The notes beneath the pieces were generated by a model. The model was not told the origin of the DNA, did not search any database, and worked only from the letters and a program-made list of their open reading frames with translations. Positions 25,794-37,821 of a stretch of 62,293 bases of DNA are shown here, piece by piece. Where the stretch lies: positions 1 to 62,293 of the forward strand of contig MWJO01000038.1 in assembly GCA_002027195.1 (NCBI GenBank). Direction: 5' to 3'. A program made the position numbers and the translations under genes. The stretch is from Streptomyces sp. GKU 895. Lineage in GTDB: Bacteria; Actinomycetota; Actinomycetes; Streptomycetales; Streptomycetaceae. Positions within the stretch are counted from its first letter, which is position 1, and the number at the start of each line of letters is the position of its first letter.

Positions 25794-27140
25794 ATGCGGG
25801 GGACAATGCAGCGCCTGGTCCCGGCGCGACTGGAGCGCGCGGGCATCCGTACGGGGATTCGGTGGAAGCTCAGCGCGGCCATCGCGTTCGTCGGCGCGCT
25901 GGTCGCGATCGCGCTGAGCCTGGTCGTGCACAACGCGGCCAGGGTCTCGATGCTGGACAACGCCCGCGATCTCGCGGACGAGCGCATCCAGATCGCCCAG
26001 CGCAACTACGACCAGTACAAACGGCCGAACCCCTTCCCCAACGTCAAGATCAACGACTCCTCGCTGCCGAGGGAGCTGCGGGAGAAGGTCGAGCAGGGGC
26101 GCCGGGCGACCTATGTGACCGACCGGCCGGGCGGCGAACCGGACATCTGGGCCGCCGTCCCGGCGGCGAACGGCAATGTGCTGTCCCTGCACACCTCGTT
26201 CACCGACCGCAGCACCGACATCCTCAACGACCTCGACCAGGCCCTGGTGATCGGCTCCATCGCCGTCGTCCTCGGCGGCAGCGCTCTCGGCGTGCTCATA
26301 GGCGGCCGCCTGTCGAGCCGGCTGCGCAAGGCGGCGACGGCCGCGGGGCAGGTCGCGAGCGGCGAGACGGACGTACGGGTACGGGACGCGATCGGCGGTG
26401 TCGTACGGGACGAGACCGACGACCTGGCCAGCGCGGTGGACGCGATGACCGACGCGCTGCAGCAGCGCATCGAGGCCGAGCGCCGGGTCACCGCCGACAT
26501 CGCGCACGAACTGCGCACCCCGGTGACCGGTCTGCTCACGGCGGCCGAGCTGCTGCCGCCCGGCCGGCCCACGGAACTGGTCCTGGACCGGGCGAAGGCG
26601 ATGCGCACGCTCGTCGAGGACGTGCTGGAGGTGGCCCGCCTCGACAGCGCGTCGGAGCGGGCGGAGCTGCAGGACATCCTGCTGGGCGAGTTCGTCAGCC
26701 GGCGGGTGGCGGCCAAGGACCCGGACATCGAGGTCCGCGTGGTGCACGAGTCGATGGTCACGACCGACCCGCGCCGCCTGGAGCGCGTCCTGTTCAACCT
26801 GCTCGCCAACGCCGCGCGGCACGGCGAGCCGCCGATCGAGGTCACCGTCGAGGGCCGGGTCATCCGCGTCCGCGACCATGGCCCCGGCTTCCCCGAGGAC
26901 CTCCTCGCCGAAGGACCGAGCCGCTTCCGCACGGGCAGCGCGGACCGCGCGGGGCACGGCCACGGTCTCGGCCTGACCATCGCCGCCGGCCAGGCCCGGG
27001 TGCTGGGCGCCCGCCTCACCTTCCGCAACGTCCGCCCGGCGGGCGCGCCGGACGGGGTACGGGCGGAGGGGGCGGTGGCGGTGCTGTGGCTGCCGGAGCA
27101 CGCGCCGACGAACACGGGGAGCTATCCGATGATGCCGTGA
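25794..27140 (+). CDS. cseC: CseC, envelope-stress sensor histidine kinase
   Basis: A 448-aa membrane histidine kinase with TM1 at about 27-46, an external sensor loop of about 100 residues, TM2 at about 150-170, HAMP, phospho-His238 in ADIAHELRTP, an N-box NLLANAARHG, and G-boxes DHGPGFPED and GHGLGLTIA. In S. coelicolor it detects damage to peptidoglycan, such as by glycopeptides or lysozyme, and signals through CseB. ATG 25794 (MRGTMQRL) lies 11 nt after cseB; a second ATG at 25806 is possible. Confidence 0.93.
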   Translation: MRGTMQRLVPARLERAGIRTGIRWKLSAAIAFVGALVAIALSLVVHNAARVSMLDNARDLADERIQIAQRNYDQYKRPNPFPNVKINDSSLPRELREKVEQGRRATYVTDRPGGEPDIWAAVPAANGNVLSLHTSFTDRSTDILNDLDQALVIGSIAVVLGGSALGVLIGGRLSSRLRKAATAAGQVASGETDVRVRDAIGGVVRDETDDLASAVDAMTDALQQRIEAERRVTADIAHELRTPVTGLLTAAELLPPGRPTELVLDRAKAMRTLVEDVLEVARLDSASERAELQDILLGEFVSRRVAAKDPDIEVRVVHESMVTTDPRRLERVLFNLLANAARHGEPPIEVTVEGRVIRVRDHGPGFPEDLLAEGPSRFRTGSADRAGHGHGLGLTIAAGQARVLGARLTFRNVRPAGAPDGVRAEGAVAVLWLPEHAPTNTGSYPMMP

Positions 27141-27165
27141 AGCCGCTCAGCCCCGTCCCGTGTGC

Positions 27166-27387
27166 TCAGAACGGCTTGGAGAAGTCCAGCTCCTCGCTCC
27201 GCTCGGTCAGCGAGTACCAGTTGCCGTTGTCGTCACGGAAGATCGCCTCGACGCCGTACGGCCGCTCCTGCGGCTCCTGGATGAACCCGGCCCCCGGCTG
27301 GTCCTTGGCACCCACGGTGACCCAGCGCATGTCGCCCATGGAGTCGAAGGTCCACACGGTGGTGATGCCCAGGCCCTTGATCGTGGC
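27166..27387 (-). pseudogene. Remnant of a VOC (glyoxalase/bleomycin-resistance) protein with internal deletions
   Basis: The minus strand reads TIKGLGITTVW, then TFDSMGDMRWVTVGAKDQPG, then AGFIQEPQERPYGVEAIFRDDNGNWYSLTER to a stop at 27166. These are the first strand, the middle and the last strand of a VOC-family protein joined directly. Intact members are about 130 aa and have 30-40 residues between each pair. Two clean in-frame deletions are therefore inferred, and the initiating Met is missing. It should not bind metal or fold normally. The adjoining 27390-27570 region contains further degraded coding-like sequence I cannot identify. Confidence 0.65.
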
Positions 27388-27592
27388 TCTGCTCTCCTGC
27401 CGTCCGGGGTTTCACCGCAGGCAGGACGGCCGTCAGGGCCTTCTCCGGAATTGCGGTCCCCTTGGCGAGCCGCAGCTGCCGGGTCCTGTCCATGCGGTCG
27501 ATGGCGGCACGGGGCGCCGACGTCGTCGTAGGACATGAAGTACGACATGAAGTGGGCCCCCGGCGCCGCCGACACCGCCGTAGGGCAAAGGA

Positions 27593-27628
27593 GAAGGCCC
27601 CCGGGGCGGACACCAACCGGGGACCTTC
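27593..27628. terminator. Terminator hairpin downstream of the MFS gene
   Basis: GAAGGCCCCCGG (27593-27604) pairs with CCGGGGACCTTC (27617-27628) with one mismatch over a 12-nt loop, 55 nt beyond the MFS stop. A short 9-bp repeat (CTCTGCGCC-like, 27636-27680) lies between hairpin and gene. Confidence 0.55.
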
Positions 27629-27683
27629 AGCTCATCTGCGCCTCTGCGCCTCTGCGCCCTCTATACCTCTGTGCCTCTGCGGA

Positions 27684-29266
27684 TCAGACGGCCTCGACCA
27701 TCGTCGCCGGAGCCGCGGCGGACTCCGCGTCCTGCGTCTTCGGCCCCGCGCCCTTCAGCGGGACCTCCTTCACGAACACGGCCGCCACCAGCGCGACACC
27801 GCGACGATGGACCCGAGCAGGAAGGCCGAGTGGGTGCCGGCGGACACGGCGTGCTGGTAGGCCTCGCGCAGCGCGTCCGGCAGCTTCGCCAGGCTCGCCG
27901 CGTCCAGCTGTGCGGACTGCTCGGTCATCTTGGCGCCGGCCGCTCCGCCACGCTCGGCCATGACGTCCTGGACCCGGTTGTTGAACAGCGCGCCCATGAT
28001 GGCGACGCCGAACGACGAGCCCAGCGTCCGGAAGAGGGTGGTCGACGACGAGGCGACGCCCATGTCCTTCATCTCGACGCTGTTCTGCGCGACCAGCATC
28101 GTGATCTGCATCAGGCAGCCCATGCCGAGACCGACGACGGCCATGAACACCCCGGAGGTGAACCGGGACGTGCCGGTGTCCATGAGCGACAGCAGGTACA
28201 GGCCGATGACCATCAGCGTGCTGCCGAGGACGGGGAAGACGTAGTACCGCCCGCTGTTGGTGGTCACGCGTCCGGCCACCATCGAGGTCACCAGCATCGC
28301 GCCGAGCATCGGCAGGAGCAGCAGGCCCGAGTTGGTGGCGGAGGCGCCCTGGACGGACTGCTGGTAGAGCGGCAGGTAGAGGGTCGCGCCGAACATCACG
28401 AAGCCGGTGATGAAGCCGATGACCGACATCAGGGTGAAGTTGCGGCTGCGGAAGATGTGCAGCGGCACGACCGGCTCGGCGGCCTTGGTCTGCCAGAACA
28501 CGAACCCGATCAGCGAGGTCACACCGATGCCGATGAGCTCCATGATCCGCGCGGACGTCCAGGCGTACTCGGTGCCGCCCCAGGTGGTGACCAGCACGAT
28601 CGAGGTGATGCCGACGGTCAGCAGGGCGACACCGAGGTAGTCGATGCGCGCCTTGGCCCGCTTCTTCGGCAGGTGCAGTACGGCGCTGATCGCGGTCAGC
28701 GCGACGACGCCGAGCGGCAGGTTGATGTAGAAGGACCAGCGCCAGCCCCAGTTGTCGGTGATGGTGCCGCCGACGAGCGGTCCGCCGATCATCGCCAGCG
28801 CCATGACGCCGGCCATCATGCCCTGGTACTTGCCGCGCTCCCGCGGCGGGATGAGGTCACCGATGATCGCCATGACGCCGACCATCAGACCACCGGCGCC
28901 GAGGCCCTGAACGGCCCGGAAGCCGATGAGCTGCGACATGTCCTGCGCCATGCCGCTGAGCGCGGAGCCGATCAGGAAGATCACGATCGACGTCATGAAG
29001 GCGCCCTTGCGCCCGTACATGTCGCCGAGCTTGCCCCACACGGGCGTGGAGGCCGCGGTCGCGAGGGTGTACGCCGTCACGACCCACGACAGGTGTTCGA
29101 GTCCGCCCAGATCGCCGACGATCGTCGGCATCGCGGTGCCCACGATCATGTTGTCGAGCATCGCGAGCATCATCGTGATCATCAGGGCGAGCAGGACGAC
29201 CCGCACGCTCCTGGGTTGTTTCTCGTCTTCCGGTACCGCTGGCTCGGCTGCCTGTGTGTCCGCCAT
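27684..29266 (-). CDS. DHA2-family drug:H+ antiporter (MFS), frameshifted near the C terminus
   Basis: This EmrB/QacA-type 14-helix exporter has MFS motif A GKLGDMYGRK, motif C-like GLGAGGLMVGVMAIIGD and GGTITDNWGWRWSFYINLP. It probably expels a lipophilic toxic compound. After HSAFLLGSIVAV the frame breaks. One base missing between 27797 and 27798 restores VALVAAVFVKEVPLKGAGPKTQDAESAAAP to TGA at 27684, giving about 527 aa. ATG 29266 (MADTQAAEPAV) has GGGGGAGTGG 6-15 nt upstream. It is divergent from a TetR gene, with a long inverted repeat between them. Confidence 0.9.
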
Positions 29267-29284
29267 GATTCCCACTCCCCCGGC

Positions 29285-29357
29285 ACTTACTTGCCGCCCG
29301 GCTAGTTAACTACACTGAGGGAAGGTAGACCCGTAACTAGCCGGGCGTCAAGTAAGT
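29285..29357. promoter_or_regulatory. Long inverted-repeat operator between MFS exporter and TetR gene
   Basis: Left arm 29285-29308 (starts ACTTACTTG, ends GGCTAGTTA) and right arm 29334-29357 are reverse complements at 23 of 24 positions, separated by 25 nt. The left arm also begins the perfect palindrome TAGTTAACTA (29303-29312). The layout suggests two operator copies facing each other, one per divergent promoter, for the adjacent TetR protein. Confidence 0.8.
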
Positions 29358-29399
29358 TTTGTCCCAGGCGGTTTTCCCCCAAGTCAGGAGTGCGCGAGG

Positions 29400-29996
29400 A
29401 TGGGCGGCACCATGGACGGCACCAGGCAACGGCGCCGCGGGGACACCCGCCAGCGCATCCAGGACGTAGCACTCGAACTCTTCGCCGAGCAGGGCTACGA
29501 GAAGACGTCGCTGCGCGAGATCGCGGAGCGCCTGGAGGTCACGAAGGCGGCGCTGTACTACCACTTCAAGACCAAGGAAGAGATCCTGGTCAGCATCTTC
29601 GACGATCTGACCCAGCCGATCCTCGACCTGATCGAGTGGGGCAAGCGGCAGCCGCACACGCTGGAGACCAAGCAGGAGATCGTACGGCGCTACAGCGACA
29701 TCCTCGCCGACGCCGCCCCCCTGTTCCGCTTCATGCAGGAGAACCAGGCGGCGGTACGGGAACTGCGCGTCGGCGAGACCTTCAAGGAGCGCATGCAGGG
29801 CCTGCGCGACATCATGATCGACCCGTCGGCGGACCTGGTCGACCAGGTCCGCTACATCAGCGCGATCTTCACCCTGCACGCCGGGATGTTCTTCCTCCAG
29901 GACCTGCCCGGCGACGCGGAACAGAAGCGCAAGGCGGTCCTGGAAGTGGCGGCGGACCTGGTCACCCAGGCCCATCGGGGTACCACGAAGGGCTAG
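29400..29996 (+). CDS. TetR family regulator of the divergent MFS exporter
   Basis: A 198-aa TetR repressor. The helix-turn-helix is RQRIQDVALELFAEQGYEKTSLREIAERLEVTKAALYYHF at about residues 17-57. The C-terminal domain (MQENQAAVRELRVGE...) would bind the inducer. It starts at ATG 29400 or ATG 29412; the ribosome site AGGAG is 17-21 nt before the first. Divergent arrangement with a 24-bp-arm inverted repeat between the genes implies repression of both itself and the exporter. Confidence 0.9.
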   Translation: MGGTMDGTRQRRRGDTRQRIQDVALELFAEQGYEKTSLREIAERLEVTKAALYYHFKTKEEILVSIFDDLTQPILDLIEWGKRQPHTLETKQEIVRRYSDILADAAPLFRFMQENQAAVRELRVGETFKERMQGLRDIMIDPSADLVDQVRYISAIFTLHAGMFFLQDLPGDAEQKRKAVLEVAADLVTQAHRGTTKG

Positions 29997-30007
29997 CTAC
30001 CGCGGCC

Positions 30008-30574
30008 TCAGACGGTCACGCCCTTGGAGCGCAGGAAGGCGACCGGGTCGACGGCCGAGCCGTAGTTGGCGGTCGTACGGATCTCGAAGTGCAGGTGCGG
30101 ACCGCTGGAGTTGCCGGTGTTGCCGGACAGGGCGATGCGCTGGCCGGTCTTGACGACCTGGCCGACCTTGACCTCGATGCGCGACAGATGGGCGTACTGC
30201 GAGTAGAGCCGGTTGCCGTGCTTGATGACGATGGCGTTGCCGTACGCGGGGCCGTCACCGGCACCGTTCCCGCCGGCCTTGACGACGGTGCCGCCGTGGG
30301 CGGCGAAGACCTTGGTGCCGCTGGACACGGCGAAGTCCTGACCGCTGTGGGTGGACTGCCACATGGCGCCGGCCTGCGCGAAGCTCGCGCTCAGCGTGTA
30401 CTTCTTCACCGGGTCGACCCAGGAGGCGGCCTTCTTGGCGGCGACGCCGGTCTCGGCAGCCGCCGCAACCCCGGTCCCCAGCACGGCCGAGGCCCCCAGA
30501 CCGACGGCCACCACGGCCGCGCGGGTGCGGAGCTTGGACATACGGGAAGAACGGGAAGCAATACGCGGGGACAT
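30008..30574 (-). CDS. Secreted M23-family metallopeptidase (LytM-like)
   Basis: A 188-aa exported enzyme: signal peptide about residues 1-40 (AAVVAVGLGASAVLGTGVAAAA), then a lysostaphin-type domain with zinc ligands His76 and Asp80 (HSGQD) and His160-x-His162 (HLHFE), plus YAHLS at 127-131. It should cut peptidoglycan cross-links during growth or sporulation. ATG 30574 has GAGG 6 nt upstream. Because all ligands are present it should be active, unlike degenerate EnvC-type members. Confidence 0.9.
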   Translation of the reverse strand: MSPRIASRSSRMSKLRTRAAVVAVGLGASAVLGTGVAAAAETGVAAKKAASWVDPVKKYTLSASFAQAGAMWQSTHSGQDFAVSSGTKVFAAHGGTVVKAGGNGAGDGPAYGNAIVIKHGNRLYSQYAHLSRIEVKVGQVVKTGQRIALSGNTGNSSGPHLHFEIRTTANYGSAVDPVAFLRSKGVTV

Positions 30575-31096
30575 CGGAACCTCATGGGGACGGGGACAGA
30601 AAAGCCACCCGGCGCACAGGCATCCACCGGATGGGGCATCCCTTGGTAACCCCGACATCCCGAAACACCCAAACCACCTTTCTACGACGGAAGCTAGTAC
30701 TTCATCCGAAAACTTCCGCTTCCTTGACAGGGGGAACACTGGGGACGAATCCACCCAGTACGGGGAAATGGCATCAAGGGTTCCAGGCCAAAAGTCCCTT
30801 TTGTCACTATCGGGGTTACCACTAAGCGTGCTAGTAACGGACAAATCGCCTGTGCGGCATGTCACCGGGCGCAGAGATGCACGGACGGCGAGATGTGACG
30901 GGGGCTACCCCGCGGCGCCTCTGCGAGGACGCGCGGGGACACGGGGCCCGCGGGAAAAAATCGCCTCCACGCCAACTGATGCACGCCTCTTCCCACTTAC
31001 CCCCCAGTAACCTTACGGTTCCCCTCGCGCCACGCACGCCAAGCACCATGCCCCCGTCAACGGCAGCAGCACCGGACGTGAGAGGACCCCCCACCC
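30575..31096. other. 522-nt intergenic region between peptidase and phosphatase genes
   Basis: Divergent promoter region with no gene. A perfect -35-like TTGACA lies on the plus strand near 30724, followed by a small dyad ACTGGG/CCCAGT about 20 nt later. The minus-strand leader of the peptidase is about 100-250 nt. Streptomyces cell-wall hydrolase genes often carry a c-di-AMP riboswitch; I looked for its GTCAGCTAAC-type core and did not find it. Confidence 0.4.
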
Positions 31097-31717
31097 ATGA
31101 CGAACCGACGCCCCTTGGTGCGCCGCATGACCGTCACCGTCGTCTCCACGGCGGCCCTCGTCGCACTCGCCGCCCCCGCCGACGCCGCGACCGCGTCCGC
31201 CTCCGCGACCGCGTCCGCCGCAGACGTCGACTACGCCACCTGGCAGGAGGACTGCCAGGCGGTCATGAGCCAGGCACTGCCGTACCTGAAGCAGCGGATC
31301 GCCGCCGCCAAGCCCGGCGAGAAGCAGGCGATCGTCTTCGACATAGACAACACGACCCTGGAGACCGACTTCGGCTTCAGCTACCCGCAGCCGGCCAACA
31401 AGCCGGTCCTGAACGTCGCCGAGTACGCCCAGGACCACGGCGTCTCACTGTTCTTCGTGACGGCCCGCCCCGGCATCATCCGCGCGGTCACGGACTACAA
31501 CCTCGACCACGTCGGCTACGACGTCTCCGGCCTCTACGTCCGCAGCTTCATCGACCTGTTCAAGGACGTCGCCGCGTACAAGACCGCCCAGCGCGTCGAC
31601 ATCGAGAACAAGGGCTACACGATCATCGCGAACATCGGCAACAGCGCCACCGACCTCTCCGGCGGCCATGCCGAGAAGACGTACAAGCTCCCGGACTACG
31701 ACGGCCAGCTCTCCTGA
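31097..31717 (+). CDS. Secreted HAD-family acid phosphatase
   Basis: A 206-aa exported protein: signal peptide residues 1-30 ending ADA, then a class B/plant-type acid phosphatase HAD domain. Motif I is FDIDNTTLE with nucleophile Asp82 and acid/base Asp84, motif II FVTARP, and the motif IV-like region is GNSATD. It should hydrolyse phosphomonoesters outside the cell. ATG 31097 follows GTGAGAGGACCCCC. It is probably monocistronic; the NACHT gene starts 60 nt downstream with its own promoter. Confidence 0.85.
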   Translation: MTNRRPLVRRMTVTVVSTAALVALAAPADAATASASATASAADVDYATWQEDCQAVMSQALPYLKQRIAAAKPGEKQAIVFDIDNTTLETDFGFSYPQPANKPVLNVAEYAQDHGVSLFFVTARPGIIRAVTDYNLDHVGYDVSGLYVRSFIDLFKDVAAYKTAQRVDIENKGYTIIANIGNSATDLSGGHAEKTYKLPDYDGQLS

Positions 31718-31743
31718 CCGACCCGGTCAACTGCCGATATCCT
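31714..31743 (+). promoter_or_regulatory. Candidate promoter of the NACHT gene
   Basis: CTGACC (31714-31719), an 18-nt spacer and TATCCT (31738-31743) resemble a housekeeping promoter. Transcription would begin near 31750, just after the phosphatase stop codon. Confidence 0.4.
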
Positions 31744-31777
31744 CACCTCCGTTGACGTGATCACGGGGGTGAGGCGG

Positions 31778-34700
31778 ATGGACCCGGCGGTCCTCGGCAG
31801 CAAGTTGGCGTCGAGCCTGATGGCGTCCCTGGTGCGGAAACTCTTCGCGCCGGACGCCCCGGGCGCGGGCCTGACCGACAAGCCCGTACGCCTGTCCTCC
31901 CTGGTCTCCTTCCGCGGCGAGAAGCGCACCCTCGGCGAGAAGGAGGTCCGCGCCCTGGCCCGCCGCATGGTCACCGCGGCCACCGAATCCCCGGGCGAGA
32001 CTCCTTTCCCCGCCGACGAGGAACCGGCCGTCGTCGACGCACTGACCGCCCGCCTGCTGGCCCTGGGCGACCTGGACATGGACGACGTACAGGCGGTGCA
32101 CCTCGGCCACCGGGAACTGACGCGAACCCTCGCCCGTGCGGCCGCCTCCCCCACCGGTCTGTCCACCGACGCCGGTTACTTCCTCGACTCCGCCACGGAG
32201 TGGGCCTGCCTCCAGATCCTGGAGTTCTTCACGCGCAGGTCCACCTTCGTGGCCCGCACGCTCGTCGAGCAGACCCGCAACCAGGCCGTACTGATCGCGA
32301 AGACCGACGAGCTGCTGTCCCGCACCCCACGCCCGGGCGCCGAGGACCGCGCCTTCGAACGCCGCTACCTCCACCACATGGCCGAGCGCCACAACCACAT
32401 CACCATCTACGGCATCGATCTGCGCGACTCCCCGGACCGCTGGCCGCTGGAGGTGGCGTACCTGAGCCTGGAGGCGACGGCGGTCGAGGAACGCACCCTC
32501 CCGGAGGAACGCCCGGCCGACCCGCTGACCGTCCAACTCCCCGCCGAGGACGCCCTCCTGACCCACGACCGCGTCCTCCTGCGCGGCGACGCGGGCTCCG
32601 GCAAGACGACCCTGGTGCAGTGGCTGGCGGTGACGGCGGCGAAGGAGGGCGCCCATGTGCCGTTCGTCCTCCCCCTCCGCACGCTGATCCGCGCGGGCGC
32701 CCTGCCCACACCGGCGGAGTTCCTGAAGGCCGTGAGCTGCCCCCTGACTCCCCCGCAGGCTTGGGCCGAACGCGTCCTGGCAGCCGGCCGTGGCCTGATC
32801 CTGATCGACGGCCTGGACGAGATCCCGGCCCCCGACCGCACCCGCACCCGCGACTGGCTCCTGGCCCTCATCCACGCCTTCCCCGGCAACCGCTGGCTCC
32901 TGACCTCCCGCCCCACCGCCGTACGCCCCGACTGGCTGGCGGCCGAAGGCTTCCACGAACTGCTCCTGACCCCGATGCGCCGCCCGGAGGTCGCGACCTT
33001 CGTCCACCGCTGGCACACGGCAGCGGAGGCCCCGGAGTACGAGGGCCCGCTGCTGGACTCCCTGCGCACCAAACGCGACCTCGCCCGCCTCGCCACCAAC
33101 CCTCTGATGTGCGGCCTGATCTGCGCCCTGCACCGCGACCGGCGCGGCTATCTCCCCAGAGGCCGCGAGGAGTTGTACGAGGCCGCCCTCACGATGCTGC
33201 TCACCCGCCGCGACCGGGAGCGCGGCCTGGGCGAAGAGGAGCTGGGCGAGAACGCGCAGCTGGAGCTGCTCCAACGCCTCGCCTACGCGCTGGTGTTGAG
33301 TGGCCGCACGGAGATGGACGTCGAGACGGCCGAGAGCATCGTGGAGCGCTGCCTGCCGTCGATCTCGGCACGCGGTGACGCGGCGTCCGTGCTCCGCGCC
33401 CTGCTGCTGCGCAGCGGCCTGCTCCGCCAACCGGCCCTGGACGTCGTGGACTTCGTCCACCGCACGTTCCAGGACTACCTGGGCGCCCGGTACGCGGTCG
33501 AGGAGGGCCACCTCGACGTCCTGCTCAGCCACGCGGACGACACCCAGTGGGAGGACGTCATCCGCCTGGCGGTGACCCACGCCCGCCCCCGCGAACGGGC
33601 TTCGCTGCTACGGCAGTTGCTGGCCCGGGACACACCTCGCCTGACGCTGCTGGCCCTGTCCTCCCTGGAGCACGACACGGTGGTGGACGCGGCGGTCAAG
33701 GCGGCGGTCGAGGCACAGGCCGCCCTGCTGATCCCGCCCCGGACGGCCGCGCAGGCGAAGGCCCTCGCGGAGGCCGGGCCGCTGGTCCTGGAGCTGCTGC
33801 CGGGCCCGGACGGACTGACCGCCGAGGAGGCCCTCGCCGTCACCGTCACCGCCTCGGTCCTCGGCGGGGAGGAGCCCGACGGGGCATTGGCGGTGCTGCG
33901 ACGGTTCCGTGAGCACCCGGATCTCGATGTACGACGTCAGCTCGTGGGGACATGGAACCGCTTCGACGCCGAGGAATACGCGGTGGAGGTCCTGGACCAT
34001 CTGGACCGGACGGACCTCTACATCACCTGCGCGTCGATCGAGCAGCGAGCAGCGCTTGCCAGGATGGCCCCCTGGCCCTTTCTGACTTTCAGAGGCTCGC
34101 ACACCCTCGAATACGTACTGGACTCCCTGCCCGCGCCCGAGGCGGTGAGCGAGCTGGACCTGTTGGACAATCCGCTTCTCACCGATCTGAGCGCCCTGCT
34201 GCCGCTCACCTCGCTCAACAGGTTGTTTCTGGGCGGCTGCCCGACCTTGGAGGGCGTCGAGCAACTCACTGCACTGACCCGTCTCGGTCTCTCCAATATC
34301 GGCGACATTTCCCGGCTGCGTTCTCTGCGGGGGATCCGCGATATCTCCGTCGCACAGGAACTGCCGGGTGCCGCTCTCACCGACGCCCTACCTGTCGGCT
34401 CCCCGCTGGAGTTTCTCTTCCTGGGCAGCGGCAGCACCGATGGCACCGGCCTGCGCGGATTGCGGCACTGGGCCACCCTGCGGGCGTCAGCCTCGGCCCG
34501 CTGACCTCCGAACTGACCGTTGCCGACTGGCGGGAGGTCACGGAACTGCCGGAACTGACCGCCCTCTATCTGAACGCGAAGATCATCCGCGACTTCCCGC
34601 ACTCCATCGAGGCCATGCCCGAACTCCCCGGCATCGAAGTCCTGCGAGTTGCGAACATGCACGGCGCCGAGGACCTTTCGCCTCTCGTCCCCCGCCTACC

Positions 34701-34806
34701 GGGCCTCCGCTCGGTAACGCTCCAGAGCAGCCCCGCCGAACCCATTCCCCCCGCCCTCTACGAGGGCCTCTTCCCAGGCATAGAGATCAACCTGGACCTG
34801 CGCTAG
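31778..34806 (+). CDS. NACHT-domain STAND NTPase with C-terminal leucine-rich repeats (frameshifted)
   Basis: About 1009 aa. A helical N-terminal domain (residues 1-250) precedes a NACHT domain with Walker A GDAGSGKTT (about 270-278), Walker B LILIDGLDE (about 340-348) and sensor LTSRP. A winged-helix/helical region (DFVHRTFQDYLGARYAVEEGH) follows, then leucine-rich-like repeats from about 805. These are signal-responsive switch ATPases; related bacterial NACHT proteins defend against phage. One base is missing between 34480 and 34481; repairing it continues the repeats to 34806. ATG 31778 has GGGGGTGAGG upstream; GTG 31757 is an alternative. No effector domain is recognised. Confidence 0.85.
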
Positions 34807-34814
34807 GCACGGCA

Positions 34815-34846
34815 AAGGGGCCGGCGCCCAAAGGCACCGGCCCCTT
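34815..34846. terminator. Bidirectional terminator between NACHT gene and clpC
   Basis: AAGGGGCCGG (34815-34824) pairs perfectly with CCGGCCCCTT (34837-34846) over 12 nt, midway between the two convergent stop codons. The A/T ends give a short U-tract in both directions. Confidence 0.85.
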
Positions 34847-34865
34847 CAACGCATCGCCCTACGGC

Positions 34866-37391
<2,526 letters not shown>

Positions 37392-37821
37392 CGTTAATCG
37401 CTCCTCAGAGCGGTCAGGCAGTGGGGGGAACTTCCCCTCCCTGTCCTTCCGCAGCTTAGTCCCGCAAGCGGGGACCGCTCATTCCAACTGCCGACACCGT
37501 CGATGGCCTCCTGACCCCGAACGCCGACATCTGCTCCAACCTGATGGTGCGAGACGATGTTCCCGCAGGCCAGGCAGTTACCCCTACTGCCAGTACGCCG
37601 ATGGCGAACGTGAGACAGCCTGTCCTGCGTGTCGCCCCCTCCCACTAGGGATGTCTTACCCGCTGGGACTGACACTCCATGCCGAGCGGCCCGGTTCCCT
37701 CCGCTATGGGCGAACAACCTTGCGTCTCCCCGCACCCCCGGACGCCCCCTCTTTCGCCACGCTGCGCATCCACCGGAACACCCAGCGTAACTCGCAGGCA
37801 TCTCGGACGGTTGCACTTGGC
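37392..37821. other. 430-nt divergent region upstream of clpC
   Basis: No gene is supported. Two dyads are seen: GGGGAA/TTCCCC at 37425-37437 and GTCCCGC/GCGGGGAC at 37459-37475. On the minus strand GGAAT occurs near 37482, reminiscent of a SigR -35, but no GTT lies at the right distance. The right half leads to the primase-like gene and shows nothing distinctive. Confidence 0.35.

Noticed and set aside
30575..30860. c-di-AMP (ydaO-type) riboswitch before the M23 peptidase, expected because disA is nearby and such switches control wall hydrolases
   Set aside because: The conserved core sequences I know could not be found in the leader on the minus strand.
37455..37490. SigR-type promoter (GGAAT-N18-GTT) for clpC
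   Set aside because: GGAAT is present but no GTT lies at the required distance.
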